Source: Mycobacterium simiae
GTDB lineage: Bacteria > Actinomycetota > Actinomycetes > Mycobacteriales > Mycobacteriaceae
Direction of reading: 5' to 3'
DNA length: 64,000 nt
Assembly: GCF_010727605.1 (NCBI RefSeq)
Contig: NZ_AP022568.1
Location: 4,464,001-4,528,000, forward strand
The notes under the pieces are model-generated. The model was not told the origin of the DNA. It searched no databases and saw nothing but the letters and a program-made list of their open reading frames with translations. Within the stretch, counting starts at the first letter, position 1. The number at the start of each line of letters is the position of its first letter. A program made the position numbers and the translations under genes. Of the stretch, positions 48,616 to 57,740 are shown in pieces.

Positions 48616-49653
48616 ATGCGTAACGACAACGACAGCGCACCGCGCCGGCGGCCACTGTTTGCGCTCGCCGCGCTCGCCGCCGTCGCCGTTGCCTGCAGCC
48701 CCGGCCCCAGCGACGTCGTGGGCGGCGGCGGGTTGGCCAACGCCCGCACGACCATCACGCTGGTGGCCTATTCCGTCCCAGAACCCGGATGGAGCAAGGT
48801 GATTCCCGCTTTCAATGCCTCGGATGCGGGCAAGGGTGTGCAGGTGATCACCTCCTACGGGGCCTCCGGCGACCAGTCCCGCGGGGTGGTCGACGGCAAG
48901 CCCGCGGACGTGGTCAACTTCTCGGTCGAGCCGGACATCACGCGATTGGTCAAGGCGGGCAAGGTGTCCAAGGACTGGAATACCGATGCCACCAAGGGCA
49001 TTCCGTTCGGATCGGTGGTGGCGCTGGTGGTGCGCAAGGGCAACCCGAAGAACATCAAGGACTGGGACGACCTGTTGCGGTCCGATGTGGAGGTCGTCAC
49101 GCCCAGCCCGTTGAGTTCGGGTTCGGCCAAATGGAATCTGCTCGCCCCGTATGCCGCCAAAAGCGATGGCGGCAGCAACAGTCAAGCCGGCATTGACTTC
49201 GTCGCCAAACTGGTTCGGGAGCACATCAAACTGCGACCGGGATCGGGACGCGAAGCCACCGACGTCTTCGTCCAGGGCAGCGGCGACGTATTGATCAGCT
49301 ACGAGAACGAAGCGATCGCCGCGGAGCGGGCGGGCAAACCGGTCGAACACGTCATCCCGAAGCAGACCTTCAAGATCGAGAACCCGGTGGCGGTCGTGAC
49401 AACCAGCCCGCACCTGGATGCCGCGACCGCCTTCAAAAACTTCCAGTACACCGCCCCGGCACAGACGGTGTGGGCGCAAGCCGGTTACCGGCCGGTCGAT
49501 CCCGCCGTCGCCGCCCAGTTCCGGCCCCAGTTCCCGGCGCCGGCGAAGCTGTGGACGATCGCCGACCTGGGCGGATGGGCCACGGTGGATCCGCAATTGT
49601 TCGACAAGAACAACGGCAGCATCACCAAGATCTATACGAAGGCCACCGGATGA
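48616..49653 (+). CDS. subI: Sulfate-binding lipoprotein
   Basis: A 345-residue periplasmic-type binding protein that captures sulfate for the CysTWA importer. The signal ends in LAAVAVACSPG with the lipidated Cys27. The conserved sulfate-binding pattern TSYGASGDQSRGVVDGKPADVV and FGSVVALVVRKGNPKNIKDW is clear. ATG 48616 opens the signal peptide; upstream frame is the attenuator region. The stop overlaps cysT by four bases. Confidence 0.95.
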   Translation: MRNDNDSAPRRRPLFALAALAAVAVACSPGPSDVVGGGGLANARTTITLVAYSVPEPGWSKVIPAFNASDAGKGVQVITSYGASGDQSRGVVDGKPADVVNFSVEPDITRLVKAGKVSKDWNTDATKGIPFGSVVALVVRKGNPKNIKDWDDLLRSDVEVVTPSPLSSGSAKWNLLAPYAAKSDGGSNSQAGIDFVAKLVREHIKLRPGSGREATDVFVQGSGDVLISYENEAIAAERAGKPVEHVIPKQTFKIENPVAVVTTSPHLDAATAFKNFQYTAPAQTVWAQAGYRPVDPAVAAQFRPQFPAPAKLWTIADLGGWATVDPQLFDKNNGSITKIYTKATG

Positions 49654-50540
49654 CCTCTTCCTTCTTGGGCGCACGTACCGGCGCGACGGCGGTCGAACCC
49701 GACGACCCCGCCCGGCCGGGTGAGCAGCCGGGACCGCGGTCGTTCGGGCGGGGCGGCGGCACGTCGCTGCGTGTCGGTGTGGCGACGGTGTGGCTGTCGG
49801 TGATCGTGCTGTTGCCGCTGGCGGCAATCGCGTGGCAGGCCGCGGGCGGCGGCTGGCACGCCTTCTGGCTGGCGATCACCTCGCACGCGGCCGTGGATTC
49901 GTTTCGGGTGACGCTGACCATCAGCGTTGGGGTCACGGTGGTCAACACGGTTTTCGGGCTGCTGATCGCCTGGATTCTGGTGCGCGACGACTTCATCGGA
50001 CGACGATTGGTCGACACGGTCATCGACTTGCCGTTCGCGCTGCCCACGATCGTCGCCAGCCTGGTGATGCTGGCGCTGTACGGCAACAACAGCCCGGTGG
50101 GATTGCATTTGCAGCACACCGCGTGGGGTGTGGCGGTGGCCCTGGCCTTCGTGACCTTGCCGTTCGTGGTGCGCGCGGTTCAACCGGTGTTGCTGGAAAT
50201 CGACCGGGAAACCGAAGAGGCGGCGGCGTCGCTGGGGGCCAGCGGCCCGAAGGTCTTCACCTCCGTCATCTTGCCGTCGCTGCTGCCTGCTTTGTTGTCC
50301 GGTGCGGGGCTGGCCTTTTCACGGGCGATTGGCGAATTCGGCTCGGTGGTCCTGATCGGCGGCGCGGTGCCGGGCAAGACCGAAGTGTCGTCACAATGGA
50401 TACGGACTTTGATCGAGAACGACGACCGCACCGGTGCTGCAGCGATATCCATTGTGCTACTGGTGATTTCATTCGTGTTGCTGTTCATCTTGCGCATCGT
50501 TGCTGCGCGTGCGGCACGGCGGGAGGAGAAGGCATCGTGA
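49650..50540 (+). CDS. cysT: Sulfate ABC transporter permease CysT
   Basis: A 296-residue inner-membrane permease with about six helices after a polar N-terminus of 40 residues. The ATPase-contact EAA loop is EEAAASLGASGPKVFTSVILP (near residue 190). The ATG overlaps the subI stop. It forms a heterodimer channel with CysW. Confidence 0.95.
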   Translation: MTSSFLGARTGATAVEPDDPARPGEQPGPRSFGRGGGTSLRVGVATVWLSVIVLLPLAAIAWQAAGGGWHAFWLAITSHAAVDSFRVTLTISVGVTVVNTVFGLLIAWILVRDDFIGRRLVDTVIDLPFALPTIVASLVMLALYGNNSPVGLHLQHTAWGVAVALAFVTLPFVVRAVQPVLLEIDRETEEAAASLGASGPKVFTSVILPSLLPALLSGAGLAFSRAIGEFGSVVLIGGAVPGKTEVSSQWIRTLIENDDRTGAAAISIVLLVISFVLLFILRIVAARAARREEKAS

Positions 50541-50547
50541 GGTCATC

Positions 50548-51366
50548 GTGAGGACACTGCCCTGGATGCGTTATCTCCTCCGCTACGTCGGTCTGGCATA
50601 CATCGTCGTGTTGCTGATAGTTCCGGTTGCGCTGATTCTGTGGCGCACGTTCGAGCCGGGGTTCGGCCAGTTCTATGACTGGGCGAGTACCCCGGCGGCG
50701 CAATCTGCGCTGGACTTGTCGCTGTTGGTGGTGGCCATTGTGGTGCCGCTGAATGTACTGTTCGGGATTCCCACCGCTTTGGTTCTGGCGCGCAACAGAT
50801 TCCGGGGCAAAGGCGTGCTGCAGGCCATCATCGACCTGCCGTTCGCCGTCTCGCCGGTGATCGTGGGTGTGGCGCTGATTCTGTTGTGGGGGTCTGCGGG
50901 TGCATTCGGTTTCGTCGAGCAGAACTTCGGGCTGAAGATCATCTTCGGCCTGCCGGGCATAGTCCTGGCCAGTATCTTCGTCACACTGCCCTTCGTGGTC
51001 CGCGAAGTCGAACCGGTGCTACACGAGCTGGGCACGGATCAAGAGCAGGCCGCTGCCACGCTGGGTTCCGGTTGGTGGCAGACGTTTTGGCGGATCACCT
51101 TGCCGTCCATCCGGTGGGGGCTGACGTACGGCATCGTGCTGACCATTGCTCGCACGCTGGGCGAATACGGTGCGGTGATCATCGTGTCGTCCAACCTGCC
51201 CGGTAAATCGCAAACGCTGACGTTGCTGGTGTCCGACCGCTACAACCGCGGCGCCGAGTACGGCGCCTACGCACTGTCCACGCTGTTGATGGGAGTCGCC
51301 GTGGCGGTTCTGATCGTCCAGGTGATTCTCGATATCCGCCGAGCGCGGGCGAACAAGGTTGCCTGA
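50548..51366 (+). CDS. cysW: Sulfate ABC transporter permease CysW
   Basis: A 272-residue permease, V(M)RTLPWMRYLLRYVGLAY..., with the EAA-type loop EQAAATLGSGWWQTFWRITLP (near 165-185) and TLGEYGAVIIVSSNLPG. The GTG at 50548 is eight bases after the cysT stop and matches the length of the M. tuberculosis orthologue as I recall it. Confidence 0.94.
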   Translation: MRTLPWMRYLLRYVGLAYIVVLLIVPVALILWRTFEPGFGQFYDWASTPAAQSALDLSLLVVAIVVPLNVLFGIPTALVLARNRFRGKGVLQAIIDLPFAVSPVIVGVALILLWGSAGAFGFVEQNFGLKIIFGLPGIVLASIFVTLPFVVREVEPVLHELGTDQEQAAATLGSGWWQTFWRITLPSIRWGLTYGIVLTIARTLGEYGAVIIVSSNLPGKSQTLTLLVSDRYNRGAEYGAYALSTLLMGVAVAVLIVQVILDIRRARANKVA

Positions 51367-51381
51367 CAAGGAGACACGAAT

Positions 51382-52452
51382 ATGACCGCCAGCAAGACCG
51401 ACGACGCGATCATTGTTCGCGACGCCAATAAGCGTTACGGCGATTTCGTGGCACTTGACCACGTCGATTTCGTCGTGCCCGCGGGATCGTTGACGGCCCT
51501 GCTCGGACCCAGTGGTTCGGGTAAGTCGACCCTGCTGCGCGCCATTGCCGGCCTCGACCAGCCCGATACCGGGACCATCACGATCAACGGCCGTGACGTG
51601 ACGCGGGTGCCGCCGCAGCGGCGTGGCATCGGGTTCGTGTTCCAGCACTACGCCGCGTTCAAGCACATGACGGTGCGCGACAATGTGGCCTACGGCTTGA
51701 AGATTCGAAAACGCCCGAAGGGCGAGATCAAGGAGAAGGTCGACAACCTGCTGGAGGTCGTGGGGCTCAGTGGTTTTCAGAGTCGCTACCCGAATCAGCT
51801 TTCGGGCGGTCAGCGCCAGCGCATGGCGCTGGCGCGGGCGCTGGCCGTCGATCCGCAAGTGCTGTTGCTCGACGAGCCGTTCGGCGCGCTGGACGCCAAG
51901 GTCCGCGAGGATCTGCGGGCCTGGCTACGGCGTCTGCACGACGAGGTTCACGTCACGACGGTGCTGGTGACCCATGATCAGGCCGAGGCGCTGGATGTCG
52001 CCGACCGGATCGCGGTGCTCAACAAGGGACGCATCGAGCAGGTCGGGTCCCCGACGGAGGTCTACGACGCTCCGGCGAACGCGTTCGTGATGTCGTTTCT
52101 GGGGGCGGTCTCCGAACTCAACGGCAGCTTGGTACGTCCGCACGACATTCGGGTTGGCCGCAACCCCGAGATGGCGATCGCCGGCGGTGACGGGACCGCC
52201 GATTCCATTGGAGTAGTGCGCGCGACCGTCGAGCGCGTGGTGGCGCTGGGGTTTGAGGTACGCGTCGAGTTGACCAGCGCAGCCACCGGCGGGGCGTTCA
52301 CCGCGCAGATCACCCGCGGCGACGCTGAGGCGCTGGCCCTCAAGGACGGGGACACCGTCTATGTGCGCGCCACCCGCGTGCCGCCCATCGTGGCGGAGGC
52401 GTTGCCCACCACTGCTGCCGACCGGGATCAGAGCACGCTGACGTCGGCCTGA
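51382..52452 (+). CDS. cysA: Sulfate ABC transporter ATP-binding protein CysA
   Basis: A 356-residue ATPase: Walker [10 protein letters not shown] (about 40-48), signature [15 protein letters not shown], Walker [14 protein letters not shown]-loop [10 protein letters not shown], and a C-terminal TOBE regulatory domain (about 240-340). AAGGAGAC precedes the ATG. It drives sulfate (and thiosulfate) uptake through CysTW. Confidence 0.95.
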   Translation: MTASKTDDAIIVRDANKRYGDFVALDHVDFVVPAGSLTALLGPSGSGKSTLLRAIAGLDQPDTGTITINGRDVTRVPPQRRGIGFVFQHYAAFKHMTVRDNVAYGLKIRKRPKGEIKEKVDNLLEVVGLSGFQSRYPNQLSGGQRQRMALARALAVDPQVLLLDEPFGALDAKVREDLRAWLRRLHDEVHVTTVLVTHDQAEALDVADRIAVLNKGRIEQVGSPTEVYDAPANAFVMSFLGAVSELNGSLVRPHDIRVGRNPEMAIAGGDGTADSIGVVRATVERVVALGFEVRVELTSAATGGAFTAQITRGDAEALALKDGDTVYVRATRVPPIVAEALPTTAADRDQSTLTSA

Positions 52453-52472
52453 TCCGTCAGGGCAACGCCGAC
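52443..52472. terminator. Stem-loop at the end of the cys transporter operon
   Basis: GTCGGC (52443-52448) pairs with GCCGAC (52467-52472), and inside it CTGA pairs with TCAG (52449-52452 with 52457-52460). It spans the cysA stop and the convergent hypothetical gene's stop. No U tract. Confidence 0.35.
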
Positions 52473-52786
52473 CAGTACGGCGGGGCCTGGGTGAGCCGCC
52501 CCAGGTATTCCGCGGCTGCCTCCTCGTCCGGTGCGGCGGTGTCGTCACCGTGCGCCAGCGGGCACCAGCGCGGGTCGGCCTCGACGATCCACACCGCGTC
52601 GAGTTCCACCTCCGGCACCGGGGCGCCCGGCGGCGGCGAGATCAGGTCCGTGGCGAAACCTTCGGCGCCGGGCCAGGTCAGCCCGTCGCTGTAGACGATC
52701 TCGTTGTTCCGGTTCTGGGCGACGACGTGGAAATGCGGCAGGCCGGCGAGGTGCTCGGCGAGACCGCGCGTGCCGTGGTCGCCCAT
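52457..52786 (-). CDS. Conserved hypothetical protein
   Basis: A 109-residue acidic protein with no signal or membrane segment: MGDHGTRGLAEHLAGLPHFH at the start, several Trp and Pro residues (PRWCPLAHGDD) and an acidic helix before the PYWSALP end. I do not recognise a domain. It follows che1 on the same strand after 38 bases in the opposite order of transcription (it is downstream), so it may be the last gene of the nirA-cysH-che1 operon. Confidence 0.6.
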   Translation of the reverse strand: MGDHGTRGLAEHLAGLPHFHVVAQNRNNEIVYSDGLTWPGAEGFATDLISPPPGAPVPEVELDAVWIVEADPRWCPLAHGDDTAAPDEEAAAEYLGRLTQAPPYWSALP

Positions 52787-52824
52787 TGCGTCATGCTAGT
52801 GCGCGGGGCGACGCGCTGTCCCGG

Positions 52825-53622
52825 TCAGGCCGCAACCGGCGCGACGGCTGCAGCGGTGAAGCGATGCAGCACCGTCTCGGCCACCAAACGGTGCGAACCC
52901 AGCGGGGCCGCCATGTCGATGCCGGTCTTGTCGGCGAAGCGTTGAACGCGATCCGGTAGCCGTCCGGGCGCCAGAAACCACGGCGCGATGACGACACGTC
53001 GGGCGCCTTGCCGGCGCAGCCTGCCCAGTCCTTCGGCCAGCGAGCGTTCCTGTTGGCTGGCGAATGCGGTGGTTGCTCCCACCCACGCGGTGCCGGCCAA
53101 CAGTTTTGGCGCGACTTTCCCGGTGCGCGCGTTTACCGCCAGGTCGGACGTGCCGATTGCCGCCACGAGCACACCAAGACCATCGTCGAGGCGGGACAGT
53201 CCCAACTGCGTCACTCGCTCGCGTAGCACCGACACCAGTCGGTCGTCCTCACCCAGCACGGGTGCTTGCCGGATACGTGGCATCACACCGCAATTAGCGA
53301 TCTGCGCCGGGATGTCGACGCGGGCGTGGTAGGCGTTCGCCAGCAGTAGCGGAGTGACGACGGCCGGGCGGTCGAGCGCACCGAGCACATCGACGAGACT
53401 CGGCGAGTCGTGATCCAGGAAGGCCAACCGCACCTGGAGGTCGGGCCGGCGGCGCGAGACCGCCTCGGCCACGGCGCGCGCGTTGGCCGCCGACCGAGGG
53501 TCTTTGCTTCCGTGCGCGGTCAGCACGAGGGCGGGCTTGATCGTGCTACTCGCCCCGGCAAGCAGGTGGTGGCACCGCCCAGTTGTGGGGGCGCCGCCCC
53601 ATCTCGTTGCTACGCCCGGCAT
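52825..53622 (-). CDS. che1: Sirohydrochlorin ferrochelatase (CbiX/SirB-like)
   Basis: A protein of about 265 residues with the chelatase opening LVLTAHGSKDPRSAANA (active His) and a second half with ANAYHARVDIPAQI and VIAPWFLAPG, the two-lobed CbiX architecture. It inserts iron into sirohydrochlorin to make the sirohaem that NirA needs, which explains its place behind cysH and nirA. The start is uncertain: ATG 53622 (13 bases after the cysH stop) and ATG 53646 (overlapping cysH) both add a Pro/Arg-rich stretch before the conserved HG. Confidence 0.82.
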   Translation of the reverse strand: MPGVATRWGGAPTTGRCHHLLAGASSTIKPALVLTAHGSKDPRSAANARAVAEAVSRRRPDLQVRLAFLDHDSPSLVDVLGALDRPAVVTPLLLANAYHARVDIPAQIANCGVMPRIRQAPVLGEDDRLVSVLRERVTQLGLSRLDDGLGVLVAAIGTSDLAVNARTGKVAPKLLAGTAWVGATTAFASQQERSLAEGLGRLRRQGARRVVIAPWFLAPGRLPDRVQRFADKTGIDMAAPLGSHRLVAETVLHRFTAAAVAPVAA

Positions 53623-53635
53623 CGACGGCGGCACG

Positions 53636-54382
53636 TCACGATGCATGCAAGCCGCATTCGGTCTTGGCGAGCCCCTGCCAACGTCCGCTGCGCGGATCGG
53701 CGCCTGCCGCGGGTTTGGCCGTACACGGCGCGCAGCCGATCGACGGATAGCCTTCGTAGACAAGCGGATTGACCAGCACGTCATGCTCGTCGATGTAGTT
53801 CTGCACGTCCTCGTCGGTCCACGCCGCCAGCGGGTTGATCTTCACCAACTTGAACGCCTCGTCGAAGCTGATGAACGGCGCGTTCGCCCGCGTTGGCGCC
53901 TCGACCCGCCGTATCCCGGTGACCCAGGCGGAGTAGCCGCGCAGCGCTTTGCCCAGCGGAGCGACTTTGCGCATCTGGCAGCATTCGCCGGGGTCGCGGG
54001 CGAACAGGTTTTTGCCCATCAGCTTGTCCTGCTCGGCGACCGTGTGTTCCGGCGTGACGTTGAGAACCCGTACGTCGTAGACGGATTCGACGGCATCGCG
54101 GGTGCCGATGGTCTCCACGAAGTGGTAGCCAGTATCGAGGAAGAGCACCGGCACGCCGGGGCGTACCCGGGCCGCCAGGTCCACCAGCACCGCGTCCTGC
54201 ATATTGGAGGCGACGACGTAGTTGCACGTCGCCCAGCCTCGTGGGCCGTTGACCCCCCCGAAGTTCTCATCGGTCCAGCGCAACAGCTCGTCGGCGCCGG
54301 CGCCGTCGAGTTCGGCCGCGCCGCGAGCCGCGATCTCGCGCAGTTCCTCTTCGGTCCGCCGGGTCGTTGATCCGGTGCTCAT
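53636..54382 (-). CDS. cysH: Adenosine 5'-phosphosulfate reductase
   Basis: It reduces APS to sulfite with thioredoxin. The 248-residue protein has the LFLDTGYHF substrate loop, the 4Fe-4S ligands in GECCQMRKVAPL and IGCAPCTAKP, which mark it as an APS rather than PAPS reductase, and the C-terminal catalytic Cys in KTECGLH. ATG 54382 overlaps the nirA stop by four bases. Confidence 0.95.
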   Translation of the reverse strand: MSTGSTTRRTEEELREIAARGAAELDGAGADELLRWTDENFGGVNGPRGWATCNYVVASNMQDAVLVDLAARVRPGVPVLFLDTGYHFVETIGTRDAVESVYDVRVLNVTPEHTVAEQDKLMGKNLFARDPGECCQMRKVAPLGKALRGYSAWVTGIRRVEAPTRANAPFISFDEAFKLVKINPLAAWTDEDVQNYIDEHDVLVNPLVYEGYPSIGCAPCTAKPAAGADPRSGRWQGLAKTECGLHAS

Positions 54383-56058
54383 CGCAGGTCGCCCTCCTCG
54401 GCGCGAAGGGCCCACTGCGCGAACCGCTCTCCTTCGTTGCGGTGCTTGACGAAGTTGCGCACCACCCGGTCGATGTAGTCGCCCAGCTCGTCACTGGTGA
54501 CCTTGTGCTGGCGCAGTTTTCGGCCGAATCCGCTGTCCAGCCCCAGGCTGCCGCCCAGATGCACCTGGAAGCCCTCGACCAGGCTGCCGTCACCCGCGTC
54601 GACCATCTGGCCTTTGAACCCGATGTCGGCGACCTGAATTCGTGCACAGGAGTTGGGGCAGCCGTTGATGTTGACGGTGATCGGCACATCGAGCACCGAG
54701 TTGATGTCCTCGAGCCGGCGCTCCAGCTCGGGCACCAAAGATTGTGCCTTGACTCGGGTTTCGGCGAACGACAGCTTGCAGAATTCGATACCGGTGCATG
54801 CCATCAGATTCCGGCGCCAATGCGACGGTTGAGTGTGCAGGCCGAGTGCGTCCAGGCCGGCGGTCAACTCGTCGACCTTGTCGTCCGGGACGTCGAGGAT
54901 GACCATCTTCTGGTAGGGCGTCAACCGGACCCGGTTCGACCCGGCTCGTTCGGCGAGGTCGGCCACCGCGGTGAGGATGGTGCCCGACACCCGTCCGGCG
55001 ATCGCGGCGACGCCGACGGCGTTGAGCCCGTTCTTGAGGCGCTGCACGCCGACGTGGTCGATCGGGTGCTTGACCGGCTCGGGGGCCGGGCCGTCGATCA
55101 GCGGTCGCTTGAGGTATTCGGTCTCGAGGACGTCGCGGAACCTCGCGATGCCCCAGTCTTTGATCAGGAACTTCAGCCGGGCCTTGGAACGCAGCCGCCG
55201 GTAACCGTAGTCGCGGAAGATCGAGGTCACGGCGTGCCAAACCTCCGGCACCTCGGCCAACGGCACCCAGGCGCCGACCCGTTGGCCCAGCATCGGGTTG
55301 GTCGACAGCCCGCCGCCGACCCACAGGTCGAGGCCGGGCCCATGCTCCGGGTGGTTGACGCCGATGAACGCGACGTCGTTGACCTCGTGCACCACGTCCT
55401 GCAGACCCGAAATCGCGGTCTTGTACTTGCGCGGCAGATCGGCGAACTCGGGCTGGCCGATGTAGCGGCGCACGATCTCGTCGATCGCCCAGGTCGGGTC
55501 GAGCACCTCGTCGAGCGATTCGCCGGCCAGCGGGGAGCCCAGGATCACCCGGGGGCAGTCACCGCACGCCTCGGCGGTCTGCAGACCGACCTCGCCCAGC
55601 CGCCGCCAGATTTCGGGGACGTTTTCCACTTCGATCCAGTGGTACTGGATGTTTTCCCGGTCTGAGATGTCGGCGGTGTCGCGAGCGAATTCGGTGGAGA
55701 TTTGGCCGACGGTGCGCAGGGCGGCCGTCGACAGCGCTCCGCCGTCGCAGCGCACCCGCATCATGAAGTACTTAGCTTCCAGCAGATCGGCGTTGTCGTC
55801 GCCGGTGAACGAGCCGTCGTAGCCCTGCTCGCGCTGGGTGTACAGCCCCCACCAGCGGAAACGACCACGCAGATCGCTCTTGTCGATGCTGTCGAAGCCC
55901 TGTTTGGCGTAGCTATCCAGGATGCGTTGGCGCACGTCCAGTGGCGCGCCGGCCTGCTTCATCTCTTCGTTGGGGTTGAGCGGCGCACGGTCTCCTAGCG
56001 CCCACTGGCCCTCGCTCCGAGCCTTCTTATCGGGGGCAACGGGACGGGCTGTGGTCAT
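54379..56058 (-). CDS. nirA: Ferredoxin-dependent sulfite reductase
   Basis: It reduces sulfite to sulfide with six electrons, using sirohaem and a 4Fe-4S cluster. The 559-residue protein carries the duplicated nitrite/sulfite reductase domains and the cluster ligands in CTGIEFCKLSF (about 408-418) and NGCPNSCARIQ (about 455-465). The RWWGLYTQREQGYDG and CGDCPRVILG segments hold the Tyr and Cys that are cross-linked in M. tuberculosis NirA. ATG 56058 follows GGAGACC and matches family starts; the frame upstream covers the leader region. Confidence 0.95.
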   Translation of the reverse strand: MTTARPVAPDKKARSEGQWALGDRAPLNPNEEMKQAGAPLDVRQRILDSYAKQGFDSIDKSDLRGRFRWWGLYTQREQGYDGSFTGDDNADLLEAKYFMMRVRCDGGALSTAALRTVGQISTEFARDTADISDRENIQYHWIEVENVPEIWRRLGEVGLQTAEACGDCPRVILGSPLAGESLDEVLDPTWAIDEIVRRYIGQPEFADLPRKYKTAISGLQDVVHEVNDVAFIGVNHPEHGPGLDLWVGGGLSTNPMLGQRVGAWVPLAEVPEVWHAVTSIFRDYGYRRLRSKARLKFLIKDWGIARFRDVLETEYLKRPLIDGPAPEPVKHPIDHVGVQRLKNGLNAVGVAAIAGRVSGTILTAVADLAERAGSNRVRLTPYQKMVILDVPDDKVDELTAGLDALGLHTQPSHWRRNLMACTGIEFCKLSFAETRVKAQSLVPELERRLEDINSVLDVPITVNINGCPNSCARIQVADIGFKGQMVDAGDGSLVEGFQVHLGGSLGLDSGFGRKLRQHKVTSDELGDYIDRVVRNFVKHRNEGERFAQWALRAEEGDLR

Positions 56059-56170
56059 TCGAAGGTCTCCTTCGCGGGCTGTGCAGGCGTGGACGCGCGA
56101 CTCACCGGTTGAGCTCTGGCAGGCGCAGATCCGGCGCCAGCTGGACGAACAGGTGGGCGGGTCTACGGAA

Positions 56171-56263
56171 TCAAGCCGGACAGCTACAGCTGCAGACACG
56201 CTTGAGATCGATGTGCCGACGGGCCACGAGCGCAATGCGCGAGCTGGGCTGGGCGGCGGTCAC
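56171..56263 (-). CDS. Polycysteine leader peptide upstream of nirA
   Basis: A 30-residue frame on the minus strand: it starts GTG (MTAAQPSSRIALVA) and ends RRHIDLKRVCSCSCPA, with three Cys in five residues near the stop. Six bases upstream of the GTG is CACAAT, a plausible -10, so the transcript would begin at the GTG. The RRHIDLxRV-plus-Cys pattern is one I associate with actinobacterial sulfur-gene leaders. The stop is 112 bases before nirA, leaving room for an attenuator. The frame escapes a long-ORF search because a longer overlapping frame covers it. Confidence 0.75.
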   Translation of the reverse strand: MTAAQPSSRIALVARRHIDLKRVCSCSCPA

Positions 56264-56494
56264 TCGCCCATTGTGCCATGGACATGGCCGGGTAACGCCA
56301 CCAGCCCGAATTTCTCCTCATAGCGAGCAAAATTACCTAGCAAACCTGGGTAATCCGGCATACAAAACCGAGAAATCCCTGAGAGCGTGGCCTCGGCGGG
56401 TGTGACATGGCTAATTCCTCGACCGGGTGCGCGGTGCCGATCGCGTCCGGTCGGCGGGCTCTGGTGTCGGCAAGTACCACCTCGCGGCGACCCG

Positions 56495-56510
56495 GGTGAG
56501 TTTGCTCACC
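56495..56510. repeat. Small palindrome upstream of hemN/hemW
   Basis: GGTGAG-TTTG-CTCACC is a perfect 6-bp inverted repeat about 55 bases upstream of the ATG at 56563. A direct GC-rich repeat (cggcggccgg-like) follows at 56511-56535. The rest of 56264-56562 holds the two divergent promoters and nothing else I recognise. Confidence 0.4.
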
Positions 56511-56562
56511 AGCGGCGGCCGGCGGCGGCCGGCGGCGCGTGTTCGTCGTGGGATCATTTGGC

Positions 56563-57735
56563 ATGGCTTTACGCACGGCCCCGGTCGAGCTACCGGAAAT
56601 CCAGCGGAATCCTGGGCGCCCGTTCGGGCTGTACGTGCATGTCCCGTTCTGCATCACGCGGTGCGGATACTGCGATTTCAACACCTACACACCGGCCGAA
56701 CTGGGCGGTGTCAATCCGGACGCGTGGCTGCAAGCGCTGGACACCGAATTGGCGCTGGCCACCGTCCTGTTGAAGGCGCCGACGGTGAACACGGTGTTCG
56801 TCGGCGGCGGTACGCCGTCACTGCTCGGCGGTGCGCGTCTGGCGGCCCTGCTCGACATGGTGCGCGAGCACTTCCCGGTAGCGCCCGAGGCGGAAATCAC
56901 CACCGAGGCCAATCCCGAGTCGACCTGGCCGGAGTTCTTCGACGCCGTCCGGGCGGCCGGATACACCCGGCTGTCGCTGGGCATGCAGTCGGTGTCGCCG
57001 CGCGTGCTGGGCACCCTGGATCGCGTGCACTCCCCGGGGCGGTCGGCCGCCGCCGCGGCCGAGGCGAAGGCCGCGGGCTTCCAACATGTCAGCCTCGACC
57101 TGATCTACGGCACTCCGGGTGAAACCGACGAAGATCTGTTGCGCTCGGTGGATACCGCCGTCGACACCGGGGTGGACCACGTGTCGGCGTACTCCCTGCT
57201 CGTGGAGCCGGGGACGGCGCTGGCGCGCCGGGTTCGCAGCGGCGAGCTGGCCGCGCCGGACGACGATGTGCTGGCGCACCGCTACGAGCTGGTCGACGCA
57301 CGACTGTCCGAAGCCGGGATGGCCTGGTACGAGGTGTCCAACTGGTCGCGACCCGGCGGCGAGTGCCGGCATAACCTCGGCTACTGGAACGACGGTCAGT
57401 GGTGGGGTGCCGGGCCGGGAGCGCACGGGTATGTCGGCACGACGCGCTGGTGGAATGTCAAGCATCCCAATAGCTATGCGCAGCTGCTCGCCGATTCGGT
57501 GCTGCCGGTGGCCGGTTTCGAACAACTCGACGCCGAAGCACTGCACACCGAGGACGTGTTGCTGAAAACACGTCTGCGGCAAGGGCTTCCGCTGTCGGGT
57601 CTGAACGCTGACGAGCGCGAGCGGGCCAAAGCCGTAGTCGCCGACGGACTATTGGTGGCCGCCGGCGACAGGCTGGTGCTCACCCCGCGCGGCCGACTCC
57701 TGGCCGACGGGGTGGTGCGAACCCTGTTGGGGTGA
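56563..57735 (+). CDS. hemN: Radical SAM HemN/HemW family protein
   Basis: A 390-residue radical SAM protein: the cluster motif CITRCGYCDFNTYTP (CxxxCxxC, about residues 29-36), FVGGGTPSLL, TEANPEST and SLGMQSVSP. It is commonly annotated oxygen-independent coproporphyrinogen III oxidase, but the length and the cluster context are those of HemW, a haem chaperone, so the enzymatic name should be treated with care. ATG 56563 gives MALRTAPVELPE; a GTG at 56539 is a longer alternative. M. tuberculosis counterpart Rv2388c. Confidence 0.85.
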   Translation: MALRTAPVELPEIQRNPGRPFGLYVHVPFCITRCGYCDFNTYTPAELGGVNPDAWLQALDTELALATVLLKAPTVNTVFVGGGTPSLLGGARLAALLDMVREHFPVAPEAEITTEANPESTWPEFFDAVRAAGYTRLSLGMQSVSPRVLGTLDRVHSPGRSAAAAAEAKAAGFQHVSLDLIYGTPGETDEDLLRSVDTAVDTGVDHVSAYSLLVEPGTALARRVRSGELAAPDDDVLAHRYELVDARLSEAGMAWYEVSNWSRPGGECRHNLGYWNDGQWWGAGPGAHGYVGTTRWWNVKHPNSYAQLLADSVLPVAGFEQLDAEALHTEDVLLKTRLRQGLPLSGLNADERERAKAVVADGLLVAAGDRLVLTPRGRLLADGVVRTLLG

Positions 57736-57740
57736 GGCCG

